A stretch of DNA of 64,000 nucleotides. Origin: Microbacterium phyllosphaerae. GTDB taxonomy: Bacteria; Actinomycetota; Actinomycetes; Actinomycetales; Microbacteriaceae. The stretch covers positions 3,286,001 to 3,350,000 of the forward strand of contig NZ_JAGIOA010000001.1 in assembly GCF_017876435.1 (NCBI RefSeq). Direction: 5' to 3'. The notes beneath the pieces were generated by a model. The model was given only the letters and a program-made list of their open reading frames with translations. It was not told the DNA's origin and did not search any database. Below are positions 1-8,650 of this stretch, in pieces. The translations under genes and the position numbers were made by a program. Positions within the stretch are counted from its first letter, which is position 1; each line of letters starts with the position of its first letter.

Positions 1-2091
1 GCCGTGCTCGCGGTGATCGTCGTGACGGCGCTCACCGGCATGTCGGTGCGCACGCTGATGCGCCGCCGGGCCGCCTGGGTGCGCGATCTCGCCACGATCG
101 GTGTGCAGATCCTGGTCGCGGTCGGCACGGTCGTGCTGCTCGTGGCGGGTGACACCGCGGTCTTCGGGGTGATCCCCACCGATGCGACGGTCTTCACCTT
201 CCAGACGCTCGCCGCCGCCGCATGGGAAGAGGTCGCCTTCGGCGCCGCCCCCATCGCGGCCTCCCCCGGACTCGAGGCCGTGATGGGCATCGGCTTCGCC
301 GTGGTCGCGATCCTGCTCGATCAGCTCGTGGCGCAGCGCGGGGCGATCCTCGCGATCCTGCTGACGGGCGTTGTCGGATCCGTGCCGATGATCGTCACCC
401 TCGGGGGCGTGAACATCGTCTGGTTCGTCATGCTCGGCATCCTGATCCTCGTGCTGCTGCGCTACACGGCGGCGCAGGACTCCGAGTCCCCCCGGCGCAC
501 GTCGACGGCCGTCGCCGCCGGAGTCGGGGTCGCGGCGCTCGTGGCGACCGTGATCGTGGCCCCCGTCCTGCCGGTGTCCGCCAGCCTCGCCGGCACCGGA
601 GTGGGCGTCACGGTCGACGCCTCGCTGCGTCTCGGCGACGACCTGCGTCAGCCGAACCCGGTCGAGGTGCTCACGGTGGCGACGACCGCCGACACCGCCC
701 CTTACCTGCGGCTCACGACGCTCTCCGACTTCGACGGACGGGTCTGGGAGCCGGACAGAGGCGACCTGCAGTCGCAGAGCGACGGATTCGGCCCCGAGGA
801 GTGGACCGACGACATCGACACCACCGATCAGAACACGTCGATCAGGGTCATCCGCATGTCGAGCTCGTGGCTCCCCGTGCCCTATCCGGCCACGAGCGTG
901 CAGGGCGCCCCCTCGAGCTGGAGGGTGAGCCCCGAGAACCGCACGCTCGCATCGCGGAGCGCGGATGCCGTCGGCAACGACTACACGGTGCGATCGGTCG
1001 AGGTGTCTCCCACCCTCGAGCAGATCCGCGCCCTCCCCGCCGCCGAGCCGGTCGTCGACCCCGACGCCGAGCCGGTGGATCTGCCGGAGGTGATCGGCGT
1101 CACGGCCGCCGAGGTCACCGCAGATGCAACGAACGACTACGACCGGCTGATCGCGCTGCAGTCGTGGTTCCGCAGCCAGTTCGAGTACTCGCTCGACACC
1201 CCCGTCGATGAGGGTTTCGACGGCACCGGGGCTGATGCCGTGGCGCAGTTCCTCGAGGTGAAGTCGGGCTACTGCATCCACTTCGCCGGCGCGTTCGCCC
1301 TCATGGCCGAGAGCCTCGACATGGATGTGCGCATCGTCGTCGGATACCTTCCCGGCGCACTGACCGACAACACCCGTGGCGCCGAGGCCGTGTACTCGGT
1401 CTCCAGCGACCAGCTGCACTCGTGGCCCGAGGTGCTCTTCCCGGGCATCGGATGGGTGCCGTTCGAGCCGACCGCATCGCTCGGCGTGCCCACCGCTTTC
1501 GCCGCCGGCTCGACCACCGGAGGCAGCTCCGGCGGCTCCACGCCGACTGCTCCGAGCGCCACGCCGAGCGCCACGTCGACGTCCGGGCCGGACATCGAGC
1601 GAGAGGATGCCGGCGACAACGCCTCGTCGAACGCAGAGCTGCGCCGCCTGGATCCCACCCCCGTGATGCTGGTGACGATCGGTGTGCTGGTCCTGCTGCT
1701 GCTCCCCGCTCTGATCCGTCTGTCCGTCGGGGCTGCTCGCCGAGGTCGGGCTCGGCGAGGAGACGCGGCGGCGGCGTGGGAGGAACTCCGCGCCACGGTG
1801 CAGGATCTCGGACTGCCGCTGTCGGATGCGGAGACTCCCCGCATGCGCGGCGACGATCTGATCAGGGACAACGGGGTGGATGCCGGTGCGATGCGCCTCC
1901 TGGTCGATGCGATCGAGCGTGCCAGCTATGCACGGCCCTCGGACGATTCGAGCGACGACCTCGCCAGCCCCCTCGGCGACGTGATCGCCGGGTTGCGCCG
2001 AAGTGTCGACGGCCGTACCCGCGTGGTGGCGTTACTGCTTCCCCGCTCGCTCTTCGTCAGTCGTCGAGCGGACGCAACGCTGACCACCTGA
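1..2091 (+). CDS. membrane transglutaminase-like protein (TgpA/DUF3488 type), 5' end cut by window edge
   Basis: The reading frame is open to the left edge, so the N-terminus is missing; the first in-window start-like codon is GTG at 4. About 695 residues are visible. The first ~200 hold several hydrophobic segments, followed by an extracytoplasmic transglutaminase core with its Cys in SGYCIHFAG (about residue 423), His in QLHSWPEV (about 471) and an acidic residue in the GWVPFEPT segment. A Gly/Ser/Thr-rich linker follows, then one more transmembrane helix (about 554-577) and a basic cytoplasmic tail. This order matches TgpA-type proteins, which in Actinobacteria usually sit beside a MoxR ATPase and a DUF58 protein; those would lie upstream, outside the window. 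The substrate is unknown. Confidence 0.85.
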   Translation, partial: AVLAVIVVTALTGMSVRTLMRRRAAWVRDLATIGVQILVAVGTVVLLVAGDTAVFGVIPTDATVFTFQTLAAAAWEEVAFGAAPIAASPGLEAVMGIGFAVVAILLDQLVAQRGAILAILLTGVVGSVPMIVTLGGVNIVWFVMLGILILVLLRYTAAQDSESPRRTSTAVAAGVGVAALVATVIVAPVLPVSASLAGTGVGVTVDASLRLGDDLRQPNPVEVLTVATTADTAPYLRLTTLSDFDGRVWEPDRGDLQSQSDGFGPEEWTDDIDTTDQNTSIRVIRMSSSWLPVPYPATSVQGAPSSWRVSPENRTLASRSADAVGNDYTVRSVEVSPTLEQIRALPAAEPVVDPDAEPVDLPEVIGVTAAEVTADATNDYDRLIALQSWFRSQFEYSLDTPVDEGFDGTGADAVAQFLEVKSGYCIHFAGAFALMAESLDMDVRIVVGYLPGALTDNTRGAEAVYSVSSDQLHSWPEVLFPGIGWVPFEPTASLGVPTAFAAGSTTGGSSGGSTPTAPSATPSATSTSGPDIEREDAGDNASSNAELRRLDPTPVMLVTIGVLVLLLLPALIRLSVGAARRGRARRGDAAAAWEELRATVQDLGLPLSDAETPRMRGDDLIRDNGVDAGAMRLLVDAIERASYARPSDDSSDDLASPLGDVIAGLRRSVDGRTRVVALLLPRSLFVSRRADATLTT

Positions 2092-2168
2092 CCGTGGGAT
2101 CGTGTCGCGCTCCTCGGGAGCGAGCGGCATGGTTCCCGCGCGCTCGTCGTGCGTGAGGCCGCCTCGGC

Positions 2169-3059
2169 TCAGGCCGCGTGCTGCTCGCAGCGCACCGCGT
2201 CGCACGATTCGCAGACGACGAACTGCGTGCGACACGACAGATCGGGGCAGTTGGCGGTGCGCTTGGTCGCGACACCGCATCCGACGCACTCGCCGATGAC
2301 GGCGGCGTGATCCGAGAAGTCGACGGATCCGCGCTTGTCGAAGACGTAGAGCGACCCGTCCCAGAGGCCGTCGTCGCCGTACTTCTCGCCGTAGCGGACG
2401 ATGCCGCCCTCGAGCTGGTACACCTCGCCGAACCCGCGAGCCGTCATGAGGCTCGACAGAACCTCGCACCGGATGCCGCCGGTGCAGTACGTGACGACCG
2501 GCTTGCCTTTGAGGTCGTCGTACTCGCCGGAGTCGAGCAGCTGCACGAAGTCGCGGGTGGTCTCGGTGTCGGGCACGACGGCTCCGCGGAAGCGGCCGAT
2601 CTGCGCCTCGAGGGCGTTGCGCCCGTCGAAGAACACCACGTCATCCCCGCGTTCGTCCATGAGTTCGTGGAGCTGCTCGGGCGTGAGTCGCGTGCCGCCA
2701 CCGACCACACCCTGCTCATCGACGCGCAGTTCGCCGGGTGCTCCGAACGACACGATCTCGTCGCGCACCTTCACGCTGAGCTTCGGGAAGTCGAGGCTGC
2801 GCCCGTCGGCGTCGACCCCCGTTCCCTCGCTCCACTTGATGTCGGCGTTCTTGAACGAGGCGTACGACCGGAAGGATCTGGCCCACTTCTTGAGAGACAG
2901 CAGGTCGCCCCCGAGCGTGCCGTTGACACCGTCTTTCGAGATCAGGAGTCGGCCACGGAGTCCCAGTGCCTCGCCGAGGTCTCGCTGCCACACCCGGATC
3001 GCTTCGGGGTCGGCGAGCGGGGTGAAGACGTAGAAGAGGACGATCTTGGGGGTTGCCAC
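2169..3059 (-). CDS. trhO: tRNA uridine(34) hydroxylase, rhodanese family (TrhO/YceA)
   Basis: TrhO performs O2-dependent 5-hydroxylation of U34 in tRNA. The 296-residue protein has the family's acylphosphatase-like N-terminal domain (FYVFTPL near residue 9, [12 protein letters not shown] at 40-51) and a rhodanese domain with the active-site loop CTGGIR at 192-197, Cys192 being catalytic. A Cys-rich C-terminal tail (CVGC, then CESC about 20 residues later) looks metal-binding and is common in this family. The GTG start at 3059 has no Shine-Dalgarno; a TAAAAT hexamer ends 6 nt before it, so the message is probably leaderless. That hexamer overlaps the stop codon of the upstream phosphotransferase gene, so trhO can be read on its own or through the upstream gene. 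Confidence 0.93.
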   Translation of the reverse strand: MATPKIVLFYVFTPLADPEAIRVWQRDLGEALGLRGRLLISKDGVNGTLGGDLLSLKKWARSFRSYASFKNADIKWSEGTGVDADGRSLDFPKLSVKVRDEIVSFGAPGELRVDEQGVVGGGTRLTPEQLHELMDERGDDVVFFDGRNALEAQIGRFRGAVVPDTETTRDFVQLLDSGEYDDLKGKPVVTYCTGGIRCEVLSSLMTARGFGEVYQLEGGIVRYGEKYGDDGLWDGSLYVFDKRGSVDFSDHAAVIGECVGCGVATKRTANCPDLSCRTQFVVCESCDAVRCEQHAA

Positions 3060-3065
3060 CCAGAG

Positions 3066-3071
3066 ATTTTA
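3066..3071 (-). promoter_or_regulatory. -10 element (TAAAAT) of trhO, leaderless
   Basis: TAAAAT lies 6 nt before the GTG at 3059 and includes the TAA stop of the gene upstream. There is no ribosome-binding site between them. Confidence 0.6.
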
Positions 3072-3947
3072 CGTCGTGTGAGCGCCTCCTCCGCGCCGAA
3101 GCGGCATCCGGGTGCCGAGCAGACGGCCGACATGTCGGTGGATCGCGGGCACGAGCTCGCCGTGCTCCCCGGCGTCGGCCCTGGTCAGCAGCTTCGTCAG
3201 CACGTAGAGCTGAGAGATGACACCGCCCTCTGTCTCGAGGTCGCGACGGAACCGGCGGGCGATCTGTTCGGCGACGTGCGGCACTGCCAGCGAGTGGCCG
3301 AGCAGGAATGCGGCGTCGTACCCCTGCGGAGCGAGACCCCACGACTCCCAATCGGCGATCGCGAACGGCTCGCGGTGGAGGTTGTTCCAGTGCAGGTCTC
3401 CGTGGCTCGGCCGCCAGTCACGCTCATCGATGTCGAGATCGACGCCGAAGAACACCGTGATCCGGCGGCGCATGATCTCGGAGTCGAGCAGTGTGCGGTC
3501 GGTCGCCGTCGCGGAGACCCTGTCGAGGCTGCGCTCGAGCTCGACCCACCATGCCTCGTCGAGCCCGGGAGTGCGCTGGAGTACCGCGGTCGGCGCGCAC
3601 GCGCGCCCGGGGAGCAGACTCATGAGCTCGGCCCGGTAGACCAGCGGCCCCTCTTCCCACGCGCGCACATCGAGCAGCCGAGGCTTCTCGACCCCTGCGA
3701 TCGTCGCGGCATCGTGATTGCCCGTCCACCACGCGCTTCGCGCCCAGCCGCGGCGAGCCCACACCACGCGCAGCCAGTGTCGCGTGCCCGCACGCTCGAC
3801 CACGGAGCCGATCGAGCGGTCACGCCAGCCAAATCGCACCCGCCCGATCGCGTCGAGGCCGAAATCGACGAGTGCGCGTGAGTGCGCCATGCGCAGCGCT
3901 GTGCGCACCGCGGTGCTGGTCGATGCCGCCGTGTCGACTGTCGTCAT
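3069..3947 (-). CDS. aminoglycoside phosphotransferase-family (protein-kinase-like fold) protein
   Basis: The 292-residue protein carries the APH/choline-kinase catalytic loop HGDLHWNN at 182-189 and the metal-binding IADWE at 197-201, so it should be an ATP-dependent phosphotransferase. The small N-terminal lobe is weakly conserved, and nothing in the sequence identifies the substrate. An antibiotic target is not implied, since most such actinobacterial genes act on unknown small molecules. The ATG at 3947 follows a GAGGAC ribosome-binding site. It ends 9 bp before trhO, in the same direction. Confidence 0.75.
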   Translation of the reverse strand: MTTVDTAASTSTAVRTALRMAHSRALVDFGLDAIGRVRFGWRDRSIGSVVERAGTRHWLRVVWARRGWARSAWWTGNHDAATIAGVEKPRLLDVRAWEEGPLVYRAELMSLLPGRACAPTAVLQRTPGLDEAWWVELERSLDRVSATATDRTLLDSEIMRRRITVFFGVDLDIDERDWRPSHGDLHWNNLHREPFAIADWESWGLAPQGYDAAFLLGHSLAVPHVAEQIARRFRRDLETEGGVISQLYVLTKLLTRADAGEHGELVPAIHRHVGRLLGTRMPLRRGGGAHTT

Positions 3948-4170
3948 GGATGTCCTCTCGAGGTGGGCGCCGAATCACGGCAGGGGGCCGACGTTGTGGC
4001 CCATACCGAGTACAGGGGGGCGAGTCATATGAGCGCACAACGTCGATGAATGAAGACTATGAACGCGCTGCGCGCGAGCGCAAGGCATCATTGCATCGCA
4101 TACCGGTGCGACGGCATCCCCGCGCTGACGGTGCCGAGCACTCTGGTCAAGGGCACTCGACGCGATCGGA

Positions 4171-4176
4171 TAGACT
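4171..4176 (+). promoter_or_regulatory. -10 element (TAGACT) of tRNA-Ser
   Basis: TAGACT lies 16 nt before the first base of the tRNA, which suits a short 5' trailer removed by RNase P. No convincing -35 was seen at the proper distance. The same hexamer appears upstream of rplK. Confidence 0.5.
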
Positions 4177-4192
4177 GTTCAGGTTGTTCCTT

Positions 4193-4280
4193 GGTGACGT
4201 GTCCGAGCGGCCGAAGGAGCACGCTTGGAAAGCGTGTGTTGTGCAAGCAACCGCGGGTTCGAATCCCGCCGTCACCGCCA
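4193..4280 (+). tRNA. tRNA-Ser (anticodon GGA)
   Basis: A complete class II tRNA of 88 nt. The 7-bp acceptor stem GGTGACG/CGTCACC (4193-4199 with 4270-4276) is followed by discriminator G and an encoded CCA (4278-4280). The anticodon stem CACGC/GCGTG encloses the loop TTGGAAA, with GGA at 4227-4229. There is a long variable arm and a T-loop GTTCGAATC. GGA reads UCC and UCU serine codons. A strong terminator follows at once. Confidence 0.97.
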
Positions 4281-4327
4281 AAAAAGCTAGAGGGTCTCCG
4301 CGCCAGCGGGGGCCCTCTAGCTTTTTT
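4281..4327 (+). terminator. Rho-independent terminator of tRNA-Ser
   Basis: A 14-bp stem (AAAAAGCTAGAGGG pairing with CCCTCTAGCTTTTT) around an 18-nt loop ends in a T run. It starts on the base after the tRNA CCA end. Confidence 0.9.
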
Positions 4328-4391
4328 ATCGAGCGCTGGGGATTCGGGGAGGAGCGAGCGCAGCGAGCACCGGAGTCCCGCCGTCACCGCC

Positions 4392-4439
4392 AAAAAGCAC
4401 GAAGGGTCTCCGCGCCAGCGCGGGCCCTTCGTGCTTTTT
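4392..4439 (+). terminator. second terminator hairpin, in the duplicated tRNA tail
   Basis: A 15-bp stem (AAAAAGCACGAAGGG with CCCTTCGTGCTTTTT) has nearly the same loop as the first terminator. It is palindromic, so it can also stop leftward transcription from the GNAT gene at 4489-5088. Confidence 0.85.
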
Positions 4440-4488
4440 CATCGAGCACTGGGGATTCGGGGAGAAGCGAGCGCAGCGCTGCTGGCCC

Positions 4489-5088
4489 TCAGCCGAATTT
4501 CACTCCATAGCTCTGTCCGCCGGGATCGGCCGGCAACGGTGTCATGCCCAGACGCTCATAGAAGGCGGCGGCGCCGGTGTTGTTCGGGTCCATGCCCAGG
4601 TGCAACCCCGACACTCCGCGGCGGGTGAGCTCGGCGAAGAGCGTCTCGATGAGTCGGCGTCCGAGCCCCTGCCCCTGCGTCTCGGGCAGCAGGTCGATGT
4701 GCAGATGGGCGGGGTACTCCGCTGCGTTCGCGTTGCGCCCTGGCCCCTGGCTGTACCCGTGCTCGATCATCCGCTCCTCGCGAGTCGTGGGCTCGGCTGC
4801 ACGCGGATACCGCTCCTGCCGAGTCGGCCACCACTCGTCACGGAACCAGGTCGCGAAAGCCTCGGTGTCATCGGTCGCGACGATGTAGCCGATCACGCGC
4901 TCGTCATCGGCCTCGACCACCCACGCGAGATCCGGATGCCGCTCGACGTACGGCACGGCGAACAGATCACCCCACAGCGAGTCGTCCGAGAGGATCCCCG
5001 TCGCGTCGGCTCCGGCATCCGCGGTCCTGGTGCAGATGTCGTACATCGCGGTGCGGTCTGACGGGCGATACGGGCGGATGCGCGACAC
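4489..5088 (-). CDS. GNAT-family N-acetyltransferase
   Basis: The 199-residue protein has the GNAT acetyl-CoA pyrophosphate-binding motif QGQGLGRR at 138-145 and the later motif NNTGAAAFYERLGM (169-182), typical of single-domain acetyltransferases. A long insert between the N-terminal strands and motif A (about 80-125) resembles the set related to the C-terminal domain of eukaryotic O-GlcNAcase proteins. The substrate cannot be predicted. GTG at 5088 was chosen because GAGGAG lies 6 nt upstream. It is a single gene between the tRNA-Ser terminators and the PAP2 gene. Confidence 0.85.
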   Translation of the reverse strand: MSRIRPYRPSDRTAMYDICTRTADAGADATGILSDDSLWGDLFAVPYVERHPDLAWVVEADDERVIGYIVATDDTEAFATWFRDEWWPTRQERYPRAAEPTTREERMIEHGYSQGPGRNANAAEYPAHLHIDLLPETQGQGLGRRLIETLFAELTRRGVSGLHLGMDPNNTGAAAFYERLGMTPLPADPGGQSYGVKFG

Positions 5089-5118
5089 TGCTGCTCCTCG
5101 AAGAGATGGGGGGTTCCG

Positions 5119-5754
5119 TCAGCCTATCGGCGCGACCGCCGGGTCCTCTCTCGCCTTCCTGCTCACCCACGGCAACAGCCAGGCCCCGAGCACGAGCACC
5201 ACTCCCGCGCCCACGAGCGCGCCGCCGATCGTGTCGGTGGCCCAGTGCACCGAGAGCAGTGTGCGCGAGACCGCCATCGCGATGATCCAGAGGATGCCGA
5301 GCAGGGCGGTCCACACCCGCGGGAACACCAGCCACAGCACCACGGCGATCGTCGCGGCGTTCGCCGTGTGCCCCGAGGGGAAGGATCCGAAGTCGCTGAG
5401 CACGATCATGTCCTCGGGCCGCGCGCGTCCGAACAACTGCTTCAGCAGCTGCACGGCGCCGGCGCTCGCGAGGAATGCCGCGGCGGCGAAGACCGCCGCC
5501 TGCCATCGTCGAGCGATCAGCAGCGCGATGATCACGAGGAGCGGCACGACGAGGATCGCGACGATCCCGCCGCCGATGTCATTGAGGATCAGGGCGAACG
5601 ACAGCATCCAGTCGGCGCGGTTCTCGATGACCTCGCTGTTCCACCAGGTGTCGAACCCCGGCGGCTCGGTGTACCCGAACACGATCGCCGCTCCGAGGGC
5701 CGTCGCCGCAGCGAGCATCCCTATTCCCCACCACAGCAGCGTGCGTCGTCTCAT
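5119..5754 (-). CDS. PAP2-family membrane phosphatase
   Basis: A 211-residue membrane protein with about six hydrophobic helices. It carries all three acid-phosphatase motifs: K105 with R112-P113 (KQLFGRARP), PSGH at 126-129, and SRTLLSVHWATD at 163-174 holding the catalytic His170 and Asp174. Such enzymes dephosphorylate phosphatidate, undecaprenyl diphosphate or related lipid phosphates on the outer face of the membrane. CAGAAT lies 6 nt before the ATG and no ribosome-binding site is seen, suggesting a leaderless message. It ends 30 bp before the GNAT gene and may be cotranscribed with it. Confidence 0.9.
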   Translation of the reverse strand: MRRRTLLWWGIGMLAAATALGAAIVFGYTEPPGFDTWWNSEVIENRADWMLSFALILNDIGGGIVAILVVPLLVIIALLIARRWQAAVFAAAAFLASAGAVQLLKQLFGRARPEDMIVLSDFGSFPSGHTANAATIAVVLWLVFPRVWTALLGILWIIAMAVSRTLLSVHWATDTIGGALVGAGVVLVLGAWLLPWVSRKAREDPAVAPIG

Positions 5755-5760
5755 CGCACC

Positions 5761-5766
5761 ATTCTG
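5761..5766 (-). promoter_or_regulatory. -10 element (CAGAAT) of the PAP2 gene, leaderless
   Basis: CAGAAT ends 6 nt before the ATG at 5754, the same layout as at the trehalase gene. Confidence 0.5.
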
Positions 5767-5784
5767 CCGGTCGGACGCTGAGAA

Positions 5785-7149
5785 TCAGGGAGCGAGCATG
5801 CCGACAGTCCGAGGACGCACGATCAGCCAGAGCGACAGCACGCCGATCGCCGCGCATCCGACCATCACCGAGGCCATGGTGGTCGCGGTGATTCCGGCCC
5901 CATGCGAGATCCATCCGACGACCGGGGAGATGAGCCCCGCGACGCCGAAGTTCGTGGCTCCGATCACGGATGCCGCGGTTCCCGCCGCCTTGCCGTGCCG
6001 GTCGAGAGCGAGCACCTGCACGTTCGGGAACGTGAATCCGCAGGCCGTCATGAACACGAACAGCGGGATGACCGTGCCCCACAGGCCGAGGCCGAGCTGG
6101 TCGGTCACGATGATGGCGGCCCCGGCGAGCAGCAGCACGGCCGTCGAATAGGCCATGACCCACTGCGGGCCGAATCTCGCGGCGAGCCGCGAGGCCGTCT
6201 GCACCCCGGCGACGACGCCGAGCGAGTTGACCGCGAACAGCAGTCCGTACTGCTGCGCATCGAGCCCGTGCGTCTGCTGGAACAGGAACGGCGACGCCGA
6301 CAGGTACGAGAAGAGACCCGAGAACGTCATGCCGCCGATGATCAGCACGCCGATGAAGACCCGGTCGGAGAAGACCGAGCGGTAGCGCTGCAGAACGGTC
6401 GACCCGCCCTTCTCCTGGCGACGGGCGACGGGAAGGGTCTCGGGGATGAACACCACGGTCGACACCAGCATCACGACGCCGTAGAGGGCGAGCACCACGA
6501 AGATCCCCCGCCAGGGCATCAGGGTGAGCAGCCACGACCCGATCAGCGGTGCGATCACCGGGGCGACGCCCGACACCAGGGCGAGACGCGACAGCATCAC
6601 GACCAGACGGCGACCTCCGAACAGGTCGCGCACGATCGCCATGGCGACGACGCCACCGGCGGCGGCGCCGACACCCATCAGCACGCGCGCGCCGCTGAGC
6701 AGCGGCAGCGTCGGCGCGTAGGCGGCGGCCACGCTGGCCAGCACGTGCAGGGCGGTCACGACGATGAGCGGGATGCGCCGGCCGACCTTGTCACTCAGAG
6801 GGCCCACGACGAGCTGCCCGAGGGCGAAGCCGATCATGGTGCCGGTCAGAGTGAGCTGGATCGCCGCGGCCGTGGTCTCGAAGTCCTGCTCGAGCACCGG
6901 GAACGCGGGCAGATACAGGTCGATCGTGAACGGGCCCAGCGCCGTGAGTGCGCCGAGCAGCACGATGTACAGCGCGCGACGACCGTTCGAGATCGAGTCA
7001 CCGGGGTGCAGCATGATCGGCGCGGTGGCCGGGTTCGATCCGAGGGTGCGGATGGCGCCCGTCGGCGACGGGATGCGGATGCTGCCGGTGGCGGTCCGCT
7101 CAGGAACGGGGCTCGTCTGGCGGGGGTCAGTGTATGGAGCGTCGGGCAC
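5785..7149 (-). CDS. MFS multidrug exporter, Bcr/CflA family (DHA1)
   Basis: A 454-residue, 12-helix transporter. The sequence FTIDLYLPAFP in helix 1 and the loop 2-3 motif GPLSDKVGRR are typical of Bcr/CflA proton-coupled drug exporters (bicyclomycin, sulfonamide, chloramphenicol type). The frame is open further upstream, but GTG at 7149 is preferred because GGAAGG lies about 6 nt before it; the upstream extension is low-complexity. A cytoplasmic tail of about 55 residues precedes helix 1. No regulator is adjacent, and the substrate is not evident. Confidence 0.87.
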   Translation of the reverse strand: MPDAPYTDPRQTSPVPERTATGSIRIPSPTGAIRTLGSNPATAPIMLHPGDSISNGRRALYIVLLGALTALGPFTIDLYLPAFPVLEQDFETTAAAIQLTLTGTMIGFALGQLVVGPLSDKVGRRIPLIVVTALHVLASVAAAYAPTLPLLSGARVLMGVGAAAGGVVAMAIVRDLFGGRRLVVMLSRLALVSGVAPVIAPLIGSWLLTLMPWRGIFVVLALYGVVMLVSTVVFIPETLPVARRQEKGGSTVLQRYRSVFSDRVFIGVLIIGGMTFSGLFSYLSASPFLFQQTHGLDAQQYGLLFAVNSLGVVAGVQTASRLAARFGPQWVMAYSTAVLLLAGAAIIVTDQLGLGLWGTVIPLFVFMTACGFTFPNVQVLALDRHGKAAGTAASVIGATNFGVAGLISPVVGWISHGAGITATTMASVMVGCAAIGVLSLWLIVRPRTVGMLAP

Positions 7150-7330
7150 GACGGTCCTTCCGGAGTTCGAGGGGGGGATGAGATCGAGTCGCGAGAGCGG
7201 TCGGATCGTCGAGGAGTCTCGAAACGATTCGATCCGGGCGAAGTCTCCATGGTACAGCCCCGCCGGACCACGCACGCGGCCCGACGAACACCCGCGCAGC
7301 CCGGATCACTCACACCTGCAGGCCGAAAAT

Positions 7331-7373
7331 GACGGATGCAGGCCGAAACGCGCGGTTTCGACCTGCATCCGTC
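7331..7373. repeat. long imperfect palindrome, terminator or REP-like element
   Basis: GACGGATGCAGG-C-CGAAAC pairs with GTTTCG-A-CCTGCATCCGTC around a 5-nt GC loop (19 positions, one mismatch). Part of the left arm (CTGCAGGCCGAAA) is repeated just upstream at about 7316-7328, and ATGCATCCGT recurs downstream at 7383-7392. It sits just beyond the stop of the metB-like gene and could end that transcript, although there is no T run. Confidence 0.6.
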
Positions 7374-7422
7374 GTCTGACCATGCATCCGTGCGACCTCG
7401 GCGCGCGGATGCGGGTCCGGAG

Positions 7423-8574
7423 TCAACCCAGGCGCGCGAGTCCCTGCTCGAGATCCGCGATGAGGTCGTCGACACCCTCGATGCCGACCGAGAGACGCAC
7501 GACGTTCTCGGGCACGGCGAGGGCCGTTCCGCGCACCGAGGCGTGGGTCATGTCCGGCGGGTAGCCGATCAGCGACTCGACTCCGCCGAGCGACTCGGCC
7601 AGCTGGAAGAGCTCGGTCGACTCCGCGAAGGCCTTGGCGGCCGCAGCCCCCGCCGAGAGGCCCAGCGAGAGCATCCCACCGAATCCGCTCATCTGCCGTG
7701 CGGCGACGTCGTGGCCGGGGTGCGAGGCGAGCCCCGGGTAGTACACGGTCGCGAACTCGGGGCGTGCCGCGGCCCACTCGGCGATCGCCTGCGCGTTCTC
7801 GGAGTGCTGACGCACCCGCACCGCGAGGGTCTTGATGCCGCGGGTCGTGAGCCAGGCGTCGAGCGGGGCCGAGACGGCACCGACCGCGAACTGCTGGAAC
7901 TTGATCTGCTCGAAGAAACGGTCGTCGCCGAAGACCACGGCGCCGCCGAGCACATCGGAGTGCCCGCCGAGGTACTTGGTGGTCGAGTGCACGACCAGGT
8001 CGGCACCGAGCGAGAGCGGCTGCTGCAGCGCGGGAGACGCGAAGGTGTTGTCGACGACCGCGATCGCCCCGGCCGCGTGCGCGATCTCGGCGACGAGAGC
8101 GATGTCGACGATCTTCAGCAGCGGGTTGCTCGGCGTCTCGATCCAGACGATCTTCGTCTCGGGGCGGATCGCCGCGCGCACCGCGTCGACGTCGGACAGC
8201 TCGACCGTCGTGAAGTCGATCCCCCACGGCGAGAGCACACGAGCGAAGAGACGGTAGGTGCCGCCGTAGACGTCGTTGCCGAGCACGACGTGATCGCCGG
8301 GCTTCAGAATGCCGCGCAGCAGCGCGTCCTCGGCGGCGAGCCCCGACGCGAAGGAGAGCGCGTTCGCCCCGCCCTCGAGAGCGGCGAGCTGCGTCTCGAG
8401 CGACGAGCGCGTCGGGTTTCCCGCGCGGTTGTACTCGTACCCGTCGCGGAATCCGCCGATGCCGTCCTGCACGTGCGTGGACGCCTGGTAGATCGGCGGG
8501 ATGATCGACCCCGTGGTCGGGTCAGGCGCCTGACCTGCGTGGATGGCTCGGGTGGCGAAAGCATGCTCGGACAT
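7423..8574 (-). CDS. metB: cystathionine gamma-synthase / gamma-lyase (PLP enzyme)
   Basis: This 383-residue Cys/Met-metabolism PLP enzyme has its Schiff-base lysine at K200 in STTKYLGGHSD and phosphate-binding residues around YEYNRAGNPT (46-55) and SGLAAE (77-82). The family includes cystathionine gamma-synthase (O-acyl-homoserine plus cysteine) and gamma-lyase (cystathionine to cysteine), which cannot be told apart by eye. The neighbouring cystathionine beta-synthase gene favours a role in the homocysteine-to-cysteine direction. The message looks leaderless: TAGGCT is 7 nt before the ATG. Confidence 0.88.
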   Translation of the reverse strand: MSEHAFATRAIHAGQAPDPTTGSIIPPIYQASTHVQDGIGGFRDGYEYNRAGNPTRSSLETQLAALEGGANALSFASGLAAEDALLRGILKPGDHVVLGNDVYGGTYRLFARVLSPWGIDFTTVELSDVDAVRAAIRPETKIVWIETPSNPLLKIVDIALVAEIAHAAGAIAVVDNTFASPALQQPLSLGADLVVHSTTKYLGGHSDVLGGAVVFGDDRFFEQIKFQQFAVGAVSAPLDAWLTTRGIKTLAVRVRQHSENAQAIAEWAAARPEFATVYYPGLASHPGHDVAARQMSGFGGMLSLGLSAGAAAAKAFAESTELFQLAESLGGVESLIGYPPDMTHASVRGTALAVPENVVRLSVGIEGVDDLIADLEQGLARLG

Positions 8575-8581
8575 GTGTCTC

Positions 8582-8587
8582 AGCCTA
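8582..8587 (-). promoter_or_regulatory. -10 element (TAGGCT) of the metB-like gene, leaderless
   Basis: TAGGCT ends 7 nt before the ATG at 8574. It lies in the 76-bp gap after the beta-synthase gene, so the two genes need not share one promoter. Confidence 0.6.
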
Positions 8588-8650
8588 CGTCCGCCCCACC
8601 CCGGGCATCCGCCCCTGTTACGCCCGGCGTCGGTGCCCCGCTGCCCGGCG

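Larger units (their letters stand above)
4264..4487 (+). repeat. tandem ~112-bp repeat: tRNA-Ser 3' end plus terminator plus downstream spacer
   Basis: Unit 1 (4264-4375) holds the last 17 nt of the tRNA, its terminator and a spacer. Unit 2 (from 4376) repeats the identical 17 nt TCCCGCCGTCACCGCCA without the rest of a tRNA, then a second terminator and the same spacer (ATCGAGC, CTGGGGATTCGGGGA, GCGAGCGCAGCG). The offset is 112 bp. The outer terminator stem differs between copies by changes made on both arms, so pairing is kept. This looks like the remnant of a second tRNA gene or of a recombination event at a tRNA 3' end; no integrase is nearby. Confidence 0.8.

Noticed and set aside
4193..4487. 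tRNA-Ser as an attachment site of an integrated element.
   Set aside because: The repeat pair is only 112 bp apart and no integrase or mobile gene lies near; kept only as a repeat.
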